Source of the DNA: Chryseobacterium pennae
GTDB lineage: Bacteria; Bacteroidota; Bacteroidia; Flavobacteriales; Weeksellaceae
Assembly: GCF_003385515.1 (NCBI RefSeq)
Contig: NZ_QNVT01000019.1
Coordinates: forward strand, 1 to 64,000
Length of the DNA stretch: 64,000 nucleotides
Direction: 5' to 3'
This document shows positions 35,569 to 44,544 of this stretch, one piece after another. Numbering within the stretch: the first letter of the stretch is position 1; the number at the start of each line of letters is the position of its first letter. The notes below the pieces were generated by a model that searched no databases, had not been told where the DNA came from, and saw nothing but the letters and a program-made list of their open reading frames with translations. The position numbers were made by a program, and so were the translations under genes.

Positions 35569-36024
35569 ATGAAACTCTTTACAACAAAAGAAGGGAATTT
35601 TTCAATTCAAGTACTCAATGAGAGAGAAGAGCATGTCGGTGAACTTTTATTTGGAGTCATTAATGGCCTCAATGAGCGAATAAAAATAGGGAGCGAAATC
35701 TACAAAATTGAAGGTACAGGATTTTTATGGAAGGATATTAGGGTTTTGGATGAATCCGGAAAGGTGGTTTTAATAATCGACTCTTCCAAAAACCGACTCT
35801 TTTATTATGGGAATAGTACAGAAATTTATACCTACCAATTTAAAAGTTGGCTTCACAAAGAGTTATTGTTGTATGACAGCCAAGATAAATTAGTCTTAGC
35901 TTTAAGTTATAAGCAAACCCTTCTTAAATTGAAGTATGTACTGGAGATTGATGAGGATTTCAATCACGATTTGATTATTTTAAGTTTTTTAAATTTTTAT
36001 CTGAGAGATGTATTAAATGGATAA
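35569..36024 (+). CDS. Small protein of unknown function, paralogue of the 40113 gene
   Basis: The 151-residue product is soluble and beta-rich. It begins MKLFTTKEGNFSIQVLNERE and ends NHDLIILSFLNFYLRD. I recognise no family; the pattern vaguely recalls tubby-like LURP-one proteins. The protein from 40113 lines up along its whole length: HVGELLF with EVGRIVD, the segments after residue 45 (YKIEGTGFLWKDI with YDIKNVGFLKNDV), and the C-terminus. It starts 16 bp after hutU and could share its transcript. Confidence 0.6.
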   Translation: MKLFTTKEGNFSIQVLNEREEHVGELLFGVINGLNERIKIGSEIYKIEGTGFLWKDIRVLDESGKVVLIIDSSKNRLFYYGNSTEIYTYQFKSWLHKELLLYDSQDKLVLALSYKQTLLKLKYVLEIDEDFNHDLIILSFLNFYLRDVLNG

Positions 36025-36075
36025 TTTTGAAACTTCATTTCAGGTAAAAACAAAAATTTTATAAACTGCTAAGCC

Positions 36076-36618
36076 TTGACAAATATCAACAAAAAACTGT
36101 TTTCACATCTCAACGTAGAGGATGATGATCCTGTTTGGGAAAAATTTGCTGAGGTTGAGTTTTCAAAGAAAAATATATTCTCGGACAATAAAGCCTATCT
36201 TGTAGAAGATGGGCTTGTCCGTAAATACTATATCAACAGTACATCAGATATAGATACTGAAGTCTGTGCAGAATTCTATTTTCCCGGCGATATTTTTACA
36301 GTAGGAAATAAAGGTTCAGAAGGTATTTATGAGTCCATCAGCAGTGGCCTTGTCTGGGAGATTACATTAGAGGAGGTAAAGGAAATGTTCGCTGTGAATC
36401 CTGAATGCCGTTTTGTACAGAATTATTACCTAAGCAGGAAACTGAACGCAGCTATGAAGCGCGAGATGCTGTTACTAAAAAATACTCCACAGGATCTTTA
36501 TGAATACCTGCTGGAAAATAAACCCCATTATATTCAGAATATTCCTTTAAAATATCTGGCTTCTTATATTGGTATTACCCCGATTTCTCTGAGCCGGATC
36601 AGAAAGAGGATTAGTTAA
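36076..36618 (+). CDS. Crp/Fnr-family regulator (TTG start)
   Basis: The 180-residue protein has a cNMP-binding-type beta barrel (EVCAEFYFPGDIFTVG) and a C-terminal winged helix (IPLKYLASYIGITPISLSR, IRKRIS). The open frame begins right after an in-frame TAA at 36070-36072, so the start must be the TTG at 36076; no in-frame ATG is near. These flavobacterial short Crp/Fnr proteins usually lack classical cAMP-binding residues. The target is unknown. Confidence 0.85.
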   Translation: MTNINKKLFSHLNVEDDDPVWEKFAEVEFSKKNIFSDNKAYLVEDGLVRKYYINSTSDIDTEVCAEFYFPGDIFTVGNKGSEGIYESISSGLVWEITLEEVKEMFAVNPECRFVQNYYLSRKLNAAMKREMLLLKNTPQDLYEYLLENKPHYIQNIPLKYLASYIGITPISLSRIRKRIS

Positions 36619-36623
36619 AGACT

Positions 36624-36649
36624 GGAAGCTTGAAGATGGGAGCTGGAAG
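36624..36649. repeat. CTTCC-rich repeat, inverted copy (GGAAG form)
   Basis: GGAAGCTTGAAGATGGGAGC and following TGGAAG. It is in inverse orientation to the copy at 36922-36965, on the far side of the same intergenic region. Confidence 0.5.
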
Positions 36650-36921
36650 TGATCAAGGTGATAATAAATGATCTCATACTTTTAATAAGAGCTATTATCC
36701 TATTTTTTATAAACGCAAAGTTTCAATTTTAAATACACATTATTTTAAGTGAGTAAAGAGCTCATCGATTTTTAATCGATTTGATGAAGCGTGCCTCAAC
36801 CATCAATTTCAGCACTGGCTTGGCTGGCATCTTTACTTCCTTTGATTTTGTCTTTTAATGAATAAAAACAAAGATATACGCTGTTCCTCGATTCAAAAAA
36901 CTATCAGAAATTACAGGACGA
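36650..36921. other. Intergenic core between inverted CTTCC repeats
   Basis: No coding signal. It contains a hairpin-prone ATCGATTTTTAATCGAT (36763-36779) and TTTACTTCCTTTGATTTTG, which partly matches the region at 15.2 kb. Nothing else was recognised. Confidence 0.4.
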
Positions 36922-36965
36922 TAATTAACTTCCATCCTCCATTCCTCCATCTCCCAGCTTCAATT
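36922..36965. repeat. CTTCC-rich dispersed repeat, copy 2
   Basis: ATTAACTTCCATCCTCCATT, then CCTCCATCTCCCAGCTTC. Related to the tracts at 26.9 and 46.4 kb. Confidence 0.55.
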
Positions 36966-37025
36966 AATTAACTTTTGTTTATTGTTTGACCTTCTATAAG
37001 TCTTTTCCTTTGTTGAAAAAAGAAT

Positions 37026-37787
37026 ATGGAAATACAGAAATTAAACTGGGCAGGAATAAAGCTTATTTCAAATGGTAAAACCATCTTAATAGATGCAGCA
37101 GAAGATTTTTCTTATTACAAACCTGTTTTAGGGGAAGCTGTAGATGAAGTGATTAAGTTTACAGATAAGGTAGAGGCAGATTATATCTTATTTACCCATA
37201 TGCATCTGGATCACTTTGATAAAAGTGTTATTAAAAAATGCTTAAAAAAAGAAGGGAAATTGATTGTGTATTCAGGGCTAGAATCAGTTGTCAGAAAGAT
37301 TATGGGTGATGTTGAAATGGTTGTGCTGAATCTTAATGAAGTTTTTACCGAAAACAATATTATCTTTAAACCTGTATTTGCAATGGATGGAGTAGGAGAA
37401 ATCCAGACTTCATGGATTGTGGAAGATCTGCACTCGAAGATTTTTCATGGTGGAGATACTATCTGGCATAATCAGTTCTGGAAGTTGGGAAAGGAGAATG
37501 AAAATATAGACTATGCATTTTTGCCTGCCAATGGTGTTGTTGTCAATTTTGAAATGATAGGATTGGAATACAGCCCGGTTCCGGCTTCTCTTAATTTGAA
37601 GGAAGCTTTTGTTGCGGCCCATCTTTTACATGCTAAAAAGCTGGTTCCTATACATTATGGATTATTTACCCATGAGAAATTTTATATTCCTCAATTATTT
37701 GATCAGGAAGATTTGCAAAAAACTTCTAAAGAAATAGGACAGAATTATCTTATTCTGAAAGATGGTGAAACGTTGATGGATTCGTAG
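37026..37787 (+). CDS. MBL-fold metallo-hydrolase (UlaG-like)
   Basis: The 253-residue protein has the metal-binding FTHMHLDHFDKS motif near residue 60, GGDTIWHNQF near residue 142, and a late His in VPIHYGLFTHEKF. The class includes RNases, lactonases and UlaG-type lactonases. No signal peptide is present, so it is cytosolic. The NAD(P)-binding protein gene follows 41 bp downstream, so they may form an operon. Confidence 0.88.
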   Translation: MEIQKLNWAGIKLISNGKTILIDAAEDFSYYKPVLGEAVDEVIKFTDKVEADYILFTHMHLDHFDKSVIKKCLKKEGKLIVYSGLESVVRKIMGDVEMVVLNLNEVFTENNIIFKPVFAMDGVGEIQTSWIVEDLHSKIFHGGDTIWHNQFWKLGKENENIDYAFLPANGVVVNFEMIGLEYSPVPASLNLKEAFVAAHLLHAKKLVPIHYGLFTHEKFYIPQLFDQEDLQKTSKEIGQNYLILKDGETLMDS

Positions 37788-37828
37788 ACAGATATTTGTT
37801 TTTAACGGACAGATTAATAAATTAAAAA

Positions 37829-38602
37829 ATGAAAAAAATAGGAATTATAGGTTGTGGCTGGTTAGGCGGTCATATTGCAGAGAAGTTATCTGGTCAATAT
37901 GAGATTTTTGCAACCACGACATCAGAGTCTAAAATAAAAGATTTATCCGCTAAAGGATATCACATGACACAGGTCAGTTTTCCAGACAATGATATATCTG
38001 AAACAATACGCGAATGGGAAATAGCATCACACTTGAATGCTGTGATTATCACAGTTCCGTTTTCGGGAGTGAGAGGAGCTGAAGTTCCTTTGCATAAGAG
38101 AGCTGAGAATTTACTCGCATTTCTTGGAGATTATAAAGGTCAGGTCTATTTGATGAGTTCTACAGGAGTATATCCTGATACTGAAAAAGAATTTACAGAA
38201 GATGAGCGTCTTGCAGGTGATGTTCCAAGCGAGAGTATTATAAAAAACAGATTTCCTGAAGTCAATGTTTTGAGATTGGCAGGATTAATGGGAGATCAGA
38301 GACTGCTAAAGAATTATAATATATCCAATCTGGATCTGCTGGTTAACCATATTCATTATGCTGATATTTGTTCAGTCGTTGAGAAAATGTTGAAGAATCA
38401 GGTCAGGTCCAAAGTTTATAATGTGGTGGCACCTATGCATCCTAATAAAGAAGAGATTATCAACGCCCAGAAAGACCTGCCGTATTCAGGTGAACGTACC
38501 ACCCAAGGCAGAACAATATCACCCTCAAAATTAATTTCAGAGCTGGATTATGAATTTCAATATCCTGATCCTCGATATTTTCATCTTACAAATGGTTCTT
38601 AA
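37829..38602 (+). CDS. NAD(P)-binding epimerase/SDR-like protein (YeeZ-like)
   Basis: The 257-residue protein has an N-terminal GIIGCGWLGGHIAEKL dinucleotide-binding motif and VYLMSSTGVYPDTE, the Ser/Tyr-containing block of extended SDRs. It lacks a typical full YxxxK. YeeZ-type proteins have unclear substrates. It is likely downstream in the same transcript as the MBL hydrolase and ends in a strong terminator. Confidence 0.8.
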   Translation: MKKIGIIGCGWLGGHIAEKLSGQYEIFATTTSESKIKDLSAKGYHMTQVSFPDNDISETIREWEIASHLNAVIITVPFSGVRGAEVPLHKRAENLLAFLGDYKGQVYLMSSTGVYPDTEKEFTEDERLAGDVPSESIIKNRFPEVNVLRLAGLMGDQRLLKNYNISNLDLLVNHIHYADICSVVEKMLKNQVRSKVYNVVAPMHPNKEEIINAQKDLPYSGERTTQGRTISPSKLISELDYEFQYPDPRYFHLTNGS

Positions 38603-38624
38603 TGATGATGTCTTAAAAAATAGG

Positions 38625-38661
38625 AGGCCGTCTCACAACTCGTGGAAACGGCCTTTTTTAT
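38625..38661 (+). terminator. Terminator after YeeZ-like gene
   Basis: AGGCCGT, a 16-nt loop and ACGGCCT followed by T6. Confidence 0.8.
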
Positions 38662-38683
38662 GAAATTTTCCTGTATCCCTATA

Positions 38684-38713
38684 CGAGAAGGTTTTTCGTT
38701 TAAACGATTCTCG
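38684..38713. repeat. Palindrome with TCGTTTAAACGA core
   Basis: A perfect 12-bp palindrome at 38696-38707, with outer arms CGAGAA and TTCTCG. It could be a regulator site or a remnant hairpin. The nearest gene end, on the minus strand, is at 38871. Confidence 0.5.
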
Positions 38714-38870
38714 ACCCACATCATTTAGTTGTGATACATCTTCTTTTTTATTTTGAATTATTAAGAAAATTAAGTTCTATACTTTTTAAACATTTTTGAT
38801 GTTTCTTCTTAACCAGCTTTCATCATGTGGATATCCTTGATAATTTAATATAAAAATCCTGTGAAACGTA

Positions 38871-39248
38871 TTATTTCTTCTTAAGAGCTATTATTTCTTC
38901 CTGTAATCTTTGATTTTCCTTTTTCAGAAGTTCTATCAGTTCTCTCTGACTTTCCAGAAGGAATTCAGGGACATTGCAATAAAGATTACCATTTATATTA
39001 TTTCCAAAACCACTACTACCAGTAATGTTATCAAAGTGATTAACCTGTTTAGCTTCCTCTTCTTCAAAGATTTCCTCTACAGGAACATCCAAAAAACGGG
39101 CAATTTTTTCCCATTCTTCTTTTCTTATCGCTACATCTCCGCTTTCTTTTCTGCTGTAGTTAGAAACATCTGTAGCAATAAAATCAGCAACTTGCTGTTG
39201 TGTGTAGCCTTTTCTTTTTCTTACGTTACGTAGTTTTTCTTTTTGCAT
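38871..39248 (-). CDS. XRE-type helix-turn-helix regulator with C-terminal coiled coil
   Basis: The 125-residue protein has a Cro/C1 helix-turn-helix in residues 5-60 (RKRKGYTQQQVADFIATDVS, then RKEEWEKIARFLDVPVEEIF). The last 35 residues (LLESQRELIELLKKENQRL) form a likely coiled coil for oligomerisation. Between them is a short Asn/Gly-rich linker. The target is unknown. It is not next to phage or toxin genes. Confidence 0.87.
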   Translation of the reverse strand: MQKEKLRNVRKRKGYTQQQVADFIATDVSNYSRKESGDVAIRKEEWEKIARFLDVPVEEIFEEEEAKQVNHFDNITGSSGFGNNINGNLYCNVPEFLLESQRELIELLKKENQRLQEEIIALKKK

Positions 39249-39381
39249 GACCCGTATTTTCTACAAATATGCAAAATATTACCCGAAAAAAGTATTTCTT
39301 TTTATGAGAAATTGCAGCAGGGCAGATCATTTTTTAATCTTTATGTGTTTTTTAGAATGCAAGAAAATCTCAGATTTTCAG

Positions 39382-39508
39382 TAATAGAATCATTCATGCA
39401 TTGGTAGGTAATCTAAAGCATTATACAATTTTATCGCAGATAAAATCCTAGCGCCTTAAAAAGGTGTTGAAAGGAAAAAAATAGCGCCTTAGCGTTTCCA
39501 ACCTTTCC
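39382..39508. repeat. GCG-type dispersed repeat, copy 2
   Basis: ATACAATTTTATCGCAGATA, AAATCCTAGCGCCTTAAAA and GCGCCTTAGCGTTTCCAACC lie in the same order as at 23482-23605. It fills most of the gap between the XRE gene and the following gene. Confidence 0.75.
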
Positions 39509-39543
39509 TATTCAAAGAGCATCTTTATAGGTAAAAGAATATT

Positions 39544-40116
39544 ATGAAAATTACCATCCCAAAACCCTGTCATGAAAACTGGGATAACATGACTTCTGAT
39601 GAAAAAGGAAAATTCTGTTCTGTCTGTTCTAAAACTGTTCACGATTTTACAGGTTTTTCAGATGAAGAACTATCTGATAGTTTCGATTCAAATGAAAATA
39701 TATGTGGTAGATTCCGGGAAGACCAGCTAGGAGTAAACCTTAATTTTTCTTTAGTGAGTAAACTGGCTCTTGGGGCATTGTTTATTAGTAGTTTTACAGT
39801 TACTGCAAATGCACAGGAAACAAAACTAGGAAAAACAAAGATTACTGAGAAAGTACCGGGGGTGAAAATGAGTATTTTATCTACTGATAGGTTTAACAGA
39901 AACCAGCCTCTAAGGATTGGTGCTCCTGCTGTAATATCGGACAAAGAGCCTTTGATTTTACTGAATGGTAAAAAGGCTTCCATAGAAGAATTGCGTGTAA
40001 TAAAACCAGATATTGTAGATACTATCTATACACTTTCAGGAAAGGAAGCCATAGAAAAGTATGGTGAAAAAGGCAAAAATGGTGTAATATTGCTTACCAC
40101 AAAAAAGAAGCGTTGA
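39544..40116 (+). CDS. Membrane protein with N-terminal CxxC motif and TonB-plug-like C-terminus
   Basis: The 190-residue protein starts MKITIPKPCHENWDNMTSDE and has FCSVCSKTVHDFTGFSDEEL, a motif seen in many flavobacterial proteins. One membrane segment follows (LVSKLALGALFISSFTV, ending in ANAQ). The C-terminal part, PLILLNGKKASIEELRVIKP then YGEKGKNGVILLTTKK, resembles the plug region of TonB-dependent receptors. Such chimeras may act at the inner membrane or periplasm with SusC/TonB systems; the role is unknown. The next gene overlaps its stop by 4 nt. Confidence 0.7.
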   Translation: MKITIPKPCHENWDNMTSDEKGKFCSVCSKTVHDFTGFSDEELSDSFDSNENICGRFREDQLGVNLNFSLVSKLALGALFISSFTVTANAQETKLGKTKITEKVPGVKMSILSTDRFNRNQPLRIGAPAVISDKEPLILLNGKKASIEELRVIKPDIVDTIYTLSGKEAIEKYGEKGKNGVILLTTKKKR

Positions 40117-40562
40117 AAAAATATAAAGCTAAATACCAAGAACAACAATTTATTATGTCTGATGAAAAGGACGCTGAGGTTGGAAGAATAGTAGACGTAA
40201 GAAGAGTATTTTCTTTAAGACAGTACATTATTCTGAACAACATAAAATATGACATCAAGAATGTGGGTTTCTTAAAAAATGATGTGGAACTTTTTAACGG
40301 TCAAAGTGTAGTCTATTTTACAGACCTTGCTAAAGATAGGATTATAAAATCCGGTCAAGAGGTAAGGATATATAATTTTAAATTAGGAAGAATAGGTCAA
40401 TTATTTGAAAAAGGCAGATTATTGATAGAAGTTAGAAAAGAGCACAAAAGATGGAAAGAGCCTGTTTTTCATATTGATGCAAGTGATACAACAGATGATT
40501 TACTGATTTTGTTGTTTTTGCATTATTCTACCAAGGAATTCAATGGTATTGGAGACGATTAA
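40113..40562 (+). CDS. Small protein of unknown function, paralogue of the 35569 gene
   Basis: The 149-residue product begins at TTG 40113, overlapping the previous stop (TTGA), or at ATG 40155. The TTG start is favoured because the first residues line up with its paralogue at 35569 (KAKYQEQQFIMSDEKDAEVG against TTKEGNFSIQVLNEREEHVG). No family is recognised. It is co-transcribed with the CxxC/plug protein and ends in a strong terminator. Confidence 0.65.
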   Translation: MKKYKAKYQEQQFIMSDEKDAEVGRIVDVRRVFSLRQYIILNNIKYDIKNVGFLKNDVELFNGQSVVYFTDLAKDRIIKSGQEVRIYNFKLGRIGQLFEKGRLLIEVRKEHKRWKEPVFHIDASDTTDDLLILLFLHYSTKEFNGIGDD

Positions 40563-40566
40563 TATA

Positions 40567-40600
40567 AAAAAAACCTCTGGAAATTTTCCAGAGGTTTTTT
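40567..40600. terminator. Bidirectional terminator
   Basis: AAAACCTCTGGAAA and TTTTCCAGAGGTTTT arms with A and T tracts. It serves the gene at 40113 and, on the other strand, the thiol peroxidase. Confidence 0.9.
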
Positions 40601-40618
40601 ATGATTTTATAAACCAGA

Positions 40619-41191
40619 TTAGTTTTTCACAGCCTGAATAGCCGCAGCATAATTAGGTTCCTGAGAAATATCCGGTACCTGTTCTTCATAAATAATGGTT
40701 CCCGAAGGATCAATCACAACAACAGCTCTGCTGAGAAGTCCTTTCATAGATGATTCTACCATTTCTACCCCATAATTCCATCCGAAATCAGAACGGAAAT
40801 CAGAAAGCATCACCACATTGTTGATTCCTTCAGCACCACAGAATCTTTTCTGAGCAAAAGGTAAATCTTTAGAAATACAAAGCACTACTGTATTGGGAAG
40901 GTTCCCTGCCTCTTCATTGAAATGATGAACAGATGCTGAGCAAACTCCCGTATCTACACTAGGAAAGATATTCAGGATGACATATCTGCCTTTGTAAGCA
41001 TCTAAACTTTGATCATTCATATTCACATCCGTAAGGGTAAATTTCGGAGCCGGTTTGTTTACATCCGGTAATTTGGAATAAGTACGTACTGGGGTCCCTT
41101 TTAACAAAACGGTATTAATAGGTTTAGATTTTTGGGCAAAACCCATTGCTGAGAAAAAGAATAACGTACTGAAAACTATTTTTGAAAACAT
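40619..41191 (-). CDS. tpx: Exported thiol peroxidase (Tpx)
   Basis: The 190-residue protein is a Tpx peroxiredoxin with an N-terminal signal peptide (MFSKIVFSTLFFFSAMGFAQ). The peroxidatic Cys is in FPSVDTGVCSASV and the resolving Cys in FAQKRFCGAEGINNV. Tpx reduces alkyl hydroperoxides using thioredoxin. This copy should act in the periplasm, unlike the cytosolic paralogue at 59.7 kb. What reduces it outside the cytosol is not clear. Confidence 0.93.
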   Translation of the reverse strand: MFSKIVFSTLFFFSAMGFAQKSKPINTVLLKGTPVRTYSKLPDVNKPAPKFTLTDVNMNDQSLDAYKGRYVILNIFPSVDTGVCSASVHHFNEEAGNLPNTVVLCISKDLPFAQKRFCGAEGINNVVMLSDFRSDFGWNYGVEMVESSMKGLLSRAVVVIDPSGTIIYEEQVPDISQEPNYAAAIQAVKN

Positions 41192-41360
41192 TGAAAATTT
41201 ATTTTTAACAAAAATATTGTTTTTTTCAGTTGGCTGAGTTAATTTTCATTCAAATAGCTCTTAAATAGAGCAAATCTATTGATTCGTTATTCTGAAAATC
41301 AATTTTTACGTCTACCTTTATTCTACAAAATTCAGATTCAAATTATCAAATACTAACAAT

Positions 41361-42989
41361 ATGAGTTCAGCAAACAATGTGTCATTTCAAGATATTTTTA
41401 AAAACGAAAACGAAATCCCCGAAGAATATAAAGTCCCCGAGATCCATCAGAAAGTCTATCTTCTGAATGGTGAACTGGTAGAATGGAAAGGTGAAACCCA
41501 GAATATTTATTCCCCGGTTTGTATTCCTACTGAAAACGGATTAGAGAGAAAACTTTTGGGAAGCATCCCGAATATTGGTCCTGAAGAAGCCATGGAAGTG
41601 CTGGATACCTGTGTAAAGGCATATGATAACGGGCTGGGAGAGTGGCCTACAATGTCCGTGGAAGGACGTATCAAGTGTATGCAGAAATTTGTCTATCTCA
41701 TGATCCAGCAGCGTGATTTGATCATTAAGCTGTTAATGTGGGAAATCGGGAAAACACTGGCCGATTCTACCAAAGAATTTGACCGTACGGTAGATTATAT
41801 TAATCAGACTATTGATGCTTTAAAAGACCTGGATAGAGAGTCTTCCCGCTTTCAGGAAGCAGAAGGTACAATTGCGCAGATCAGAAGAGCACCATTGGGA
41901 GTAGTTTTAAGTATGGGGCCATTCAATTATCCTTTGAACGAGATCTTTACTACACTGATTCCTGCATTGATTATGGGAAATACAATCTTATTCAAGCTAC
42001 CTAAACATGGAGTACTGGCTCATTATCCTTTATTGAATGCCTTTAAAGAAGCTTTCCCGAAAGGAACAGTGAATACTTTATATGGAAAAGGTTCTGAAAT
42101 CATAACTCCAATCATGGAAAGTGGTAAAGTAAATGTACTTGCTTTTATCGGTTCAAGTAAAGTTGCCAATGGATTGAAGAAATTACATCCGAAGGTGAAT
42201 CGTTTAAGAGCCATTCTGAGTCTTGATGCTAAAAATGCAGCGATTGTTACCAAAAATGCCAACCTTGATGTAGCAGTAAGTGAATGTATTCTGGGAGCAC
42301 TTTCATTTAACGGACAACGCTGTACAGCCTTAAAACTGATTTTTGTTCAGAAAGAAATTGCAGCAGAATTTATCATGAAGCTAAGTGAAGCCGTTTCAGC
42401 CTTGAAAGCCGGTTTACCATGGGAAAAAGAGGTGAAAGTAACTCCTCTTCCGGAAGTTAATAAGCCACCTTATCTGAAGGAATGTATTGAAGATGCTGTA
42501 TTGAAAGGTGCAGCCGTTTTAAATAAAGGTGGTGGCTATACAGAAGAGTCTTTCGTCTTTCCGGCAGTCGTTTATCCTGTAAACAGTGAGATGAAGCTTT
42601 ATCATGAAGAACAGTTCGGTCCGGTAATTCCTGTTGTTCCGTTTGAAGATATTGAAGAGCCGATAGACTATCAGGTGAATGCTTCTCATGGAATGCAGGT
42701 TAGTATTTTCAGTGAAGACCCACAGGAAGTTGCAAAGCTGATTGATCCTTTTGTAAATCTTGTAAGCCGTGTCAATATCAATTGTCAGGCACAGCGTGGT
42801 CCGGATGTATTTCCTTTTACCGGAAGAAAAGACAGTGCAGAAGGTACGCTTTCCGTTTTTGATGCCCTGCGTTCATTTTCGATACGTTCGCTGGTGGCTG
42901 CAAAGCTTACAGATTCCAATAAAACATTACTGAATACGATTGTAAGGGAACATGATTCCAACTTTTTAAGTACAGACTATATTTTCTAG
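41361..42989 (+). CDS. gapN: NADP-dependent glyceraldehyde-3-phosphate dehydrogenase, aldehyde-dehydrogenase family
   Basis: The 542-residue protein is an ALDH-fold enzyme: the FNYPLNEIFTTLIPALIMGN cofactor region, the catalytic Cys in SFNGQRCTALKL and the late FGPVIPVVPFEDI. The overall form and length fit GapN, which oxidises glyceraldehyde-3-phosphate to 3-phosphoglycerate with NADP and without ATP formation. The substrate assignment is by family resemblance. It has a strong terminator. Confidence 0.85.
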   Translation: MSSANNVSFQDIFKNENEIPEEYKVPEIHQKVYLLNGELVEWKGETQNIYSPVCIPTENGLERKLLGSIPNIGPEEAMEVLDTCVKAYDNGLGEWPTMSVEGRIKCMQKFVYLMIQQRDLIIKLLMWEIGKTLADSTKEFDRTVDYINQTIDALKDLDRESSRFQEAEGTIAQIRRAPLGVVLSMGPFNYPLNEIFTTLIPALIMGNTILFKLPKHGVLAHYPLLNAFKEAFPKGTVNTLYGKGSEIITPIMESGKVNVLAFIGSSKVANGLKKLHPKVNRLRAILSLDAKNAAIVTKNANLDVAVSECILGALSFNGQRCTALKLIFVQKEIAAEFIMKLSEAVSALKAGLPWEKEVKVTPLPEVNKPPYLKECIEDAVLKGAAVLNKGGGYTEESFVFPAVVYPVNSEMKLYHEEQFGPVIPVVPFEDIEEPIDYQVNASHGMQVSIFSEDPQEVAKLIDPFVNLVSRVNINCQAQRGPDVFPFTGRKDSAEGTLSVFDALRSFSIRSLVAAKLTDSNKTLLNTIVREHDSNFLSTDYIF

Positions 42990-43020
42990 TTTTAATCCCA
43001 ATTGTATTTAACATAAAATA

Positions 43021-43060
43021 AAAATCCTTAATAAATAATGAAATTTATTAAGGATTTTTT
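43021..43060 (+). terminator. Terminator of gapN
   Basis: AAAATCCTTAATAAAT and ATTTATTAAGGATTTT, a 16-bp stem, followed by Ts. Confidence 0.9.
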
Positions 43061-43145
43061 AACTTAATGGCTGAGTTTTTAATGTTTGTGTTGTAATTGG
43101 GTGATGTTTTTATAAAATATTGCCTCTAGGATTAGTGTGTAAATC

Positions 43146-43655
43146 ATGTCTTCATCGGAACAAGAATTTTTAGAGAAAATTGAAAAGCACAAAGGTGTTA
43201 TTTTCAAGATCTCTAAAATGTATATGGATAACAAGGACGATCAGAATGACCTCTATCAGGAGATCATTTATCAGGCGTGGAAATCATATGGTGATTTTCA
43301 GCGGCGGAGTGATTTCTCAACATGGCTATACAGAACTGCGCTTAACACAGCAATAGTTTTTCTGCGGAGTGAAAAAAAACGTAGTTTTATACACAATCAG
43401 GATATTGGCGGTCTGAGTGCCCAACAGGAGCCTTATAATGATACCGATGATCAGAATATGAAATTGATGTATGAAGCAATCCATAAGCTGAGTCCTATTG
43501 ATAAAGCACTGATATTTTTCTTTCTGGAAGATTACCCCGGTAGGGAAATTGCTTATCAATTAGGGATTACAGAAGTGAATGCAAGGGTGAAGCTTAAAAG
43601 AGCAAAAGAAAAATTAAAGGAGATCATTGCCAGGCAGAGAACAGGTTCAAATTAA
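43146..43655 (+). CDS. ECF-type RNA polymerase sigma factor, first of two
   Basis: The 169-residue protein has sigma region 2 (DLYQEIIYQAWKSYGDFQRR, FSTWLYRTALNTAI) and region 4 (YPGREIAYQLGITEVNARVK). It directs transcription of a small regulon under control of an anti-sigma. The gene 11 bp downstream encodes a membrane protein that is its probable partner. A clearly related sigma gene with its own partner lies at 45186. Confidence 0.93.
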   Translation: MSSSEQEFLEKIEKHKGVIFKISKMYMDNKDDQNDLYQEIIYQAWKSYGDFQRRSDFSTWLYRTALNTAIVFLRSEKKRSFIHNQDIGGLSAQQEPYNDTDDQNMKLMYEAIHKLSPIDKALIFFFLEDYPGREIAYQLGITEVNARVKLKRAKEKLKEIIARQRTGSN

Positions 43656-43666
43656 AACATAAATGA

Positions 43667-44482
43667 ATGGACTTAGAAAATTTTAGAGAACTTTGGAATA
43701 AAGATACAGGACAGGAACCCCCTGAAATTTCCCTGGAAAAGCAACGCGAGATTCATTCTCCGCTCCAGATGCTGAAAATCAATATGAAAACTGAATTTTG
43801 GCTGATGGTTGTTACGTTACCATTGCTTTTAACCAGTTTTCCATTTGCTTCCACAGATCCCAATGTAAGAATCATATCAACATTTGTCACCATCCTGACG
43901 ATTGCTTTTATGAGCTATTTTTATTCCCGTTTTCTTACACTGTATAAACTTCTTCAAAAGAACAGCATTAATACCAATTATGACCTGTTTAATCTTAAAG
44001 CCCAGCTTTTAATATCGAAGGAAATCTACATTTCATATTATATTTCTTATATCCCGCTTGCCTTTCTTTTATCTCTAATTAAGATCAATTTCCATTTTGA
44101 TATGGAATATAATCTGGCTATTTTCGGAATAAGCTTCCTCATTACTTTACTCTTAGTATGCTTTATCATTAAATATTGGATCTATTATATGTATGGAAGA
44201 TATATTGATGATGTGGTGTATTTGGTAGATGAACTTAATGGAGTGGACGTAAAACCACGAACAGAGAAAAAGAAAACATGGTTTGAAAGGTCTCAGAAGT
44301 ATTTTATGAATAAATTCGGGATCCAAGGTAATATACTGAATACTGTTATATGGTATGTATCGGTTTATATCTTTATTATTTTATTTCTGACACTTGTTCT
44401 GCTGATCATCATCCTAGCAGGTGCAAAACTTAATATCCTTGATATCGTATCATTACAAAGAGCTTTAAATAAACTGAACTAG
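43667..44482 (+). CDS. Membrane protein, probable anti-sigma partner of upstream ECF sigma
   Basis: The 271-residue protein has a soluble N-terminus (NFRELWNKDTGQEPPEISLE) and about five or six hydrophobic segments. The N-terminus matches that of the protein from 45707 (LKNTWNEDIENETPEINIEQ), including the shared NM(K/R)xEFW just before the first helix. No zinc-binding HxxxCxxC anti-sigma motif is present, so the sigma-binding mode would differ from the common ZAS type. Anti-sigma role is inferred from the duplicated gene order. Confidence 0.75.
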   Translation: MDLENFRELWNKDTGQEPPEISLEKQREIHSPLQMLKINMKTEFWLMVVTLPLLLTSFPFASTDPNVRIISTFVTILTIAFMSYFYSRFLTLYKLLQKNSINTNYDLFNLKAQLLISKEIYISYYISYIPLAFLLSLIKINFHFDMEYNLAIFGISFLITLLLVCFIIKYWIYYMYGRYIDDVVYLVDELNGVDVKPRTEKKKTWFERSQKYFMNKFGIQGNILNTVIWYVSVYIFIILFLTLVLLIIILAGAKLNILDIVSLQRALNKLN

Positions 44483-44544
44483 AACCTGTTTTTATTCCAT
44501 AAAATTTCTACCTTTAAAAAATTGAGCGGTTAAAAGAATATCAG

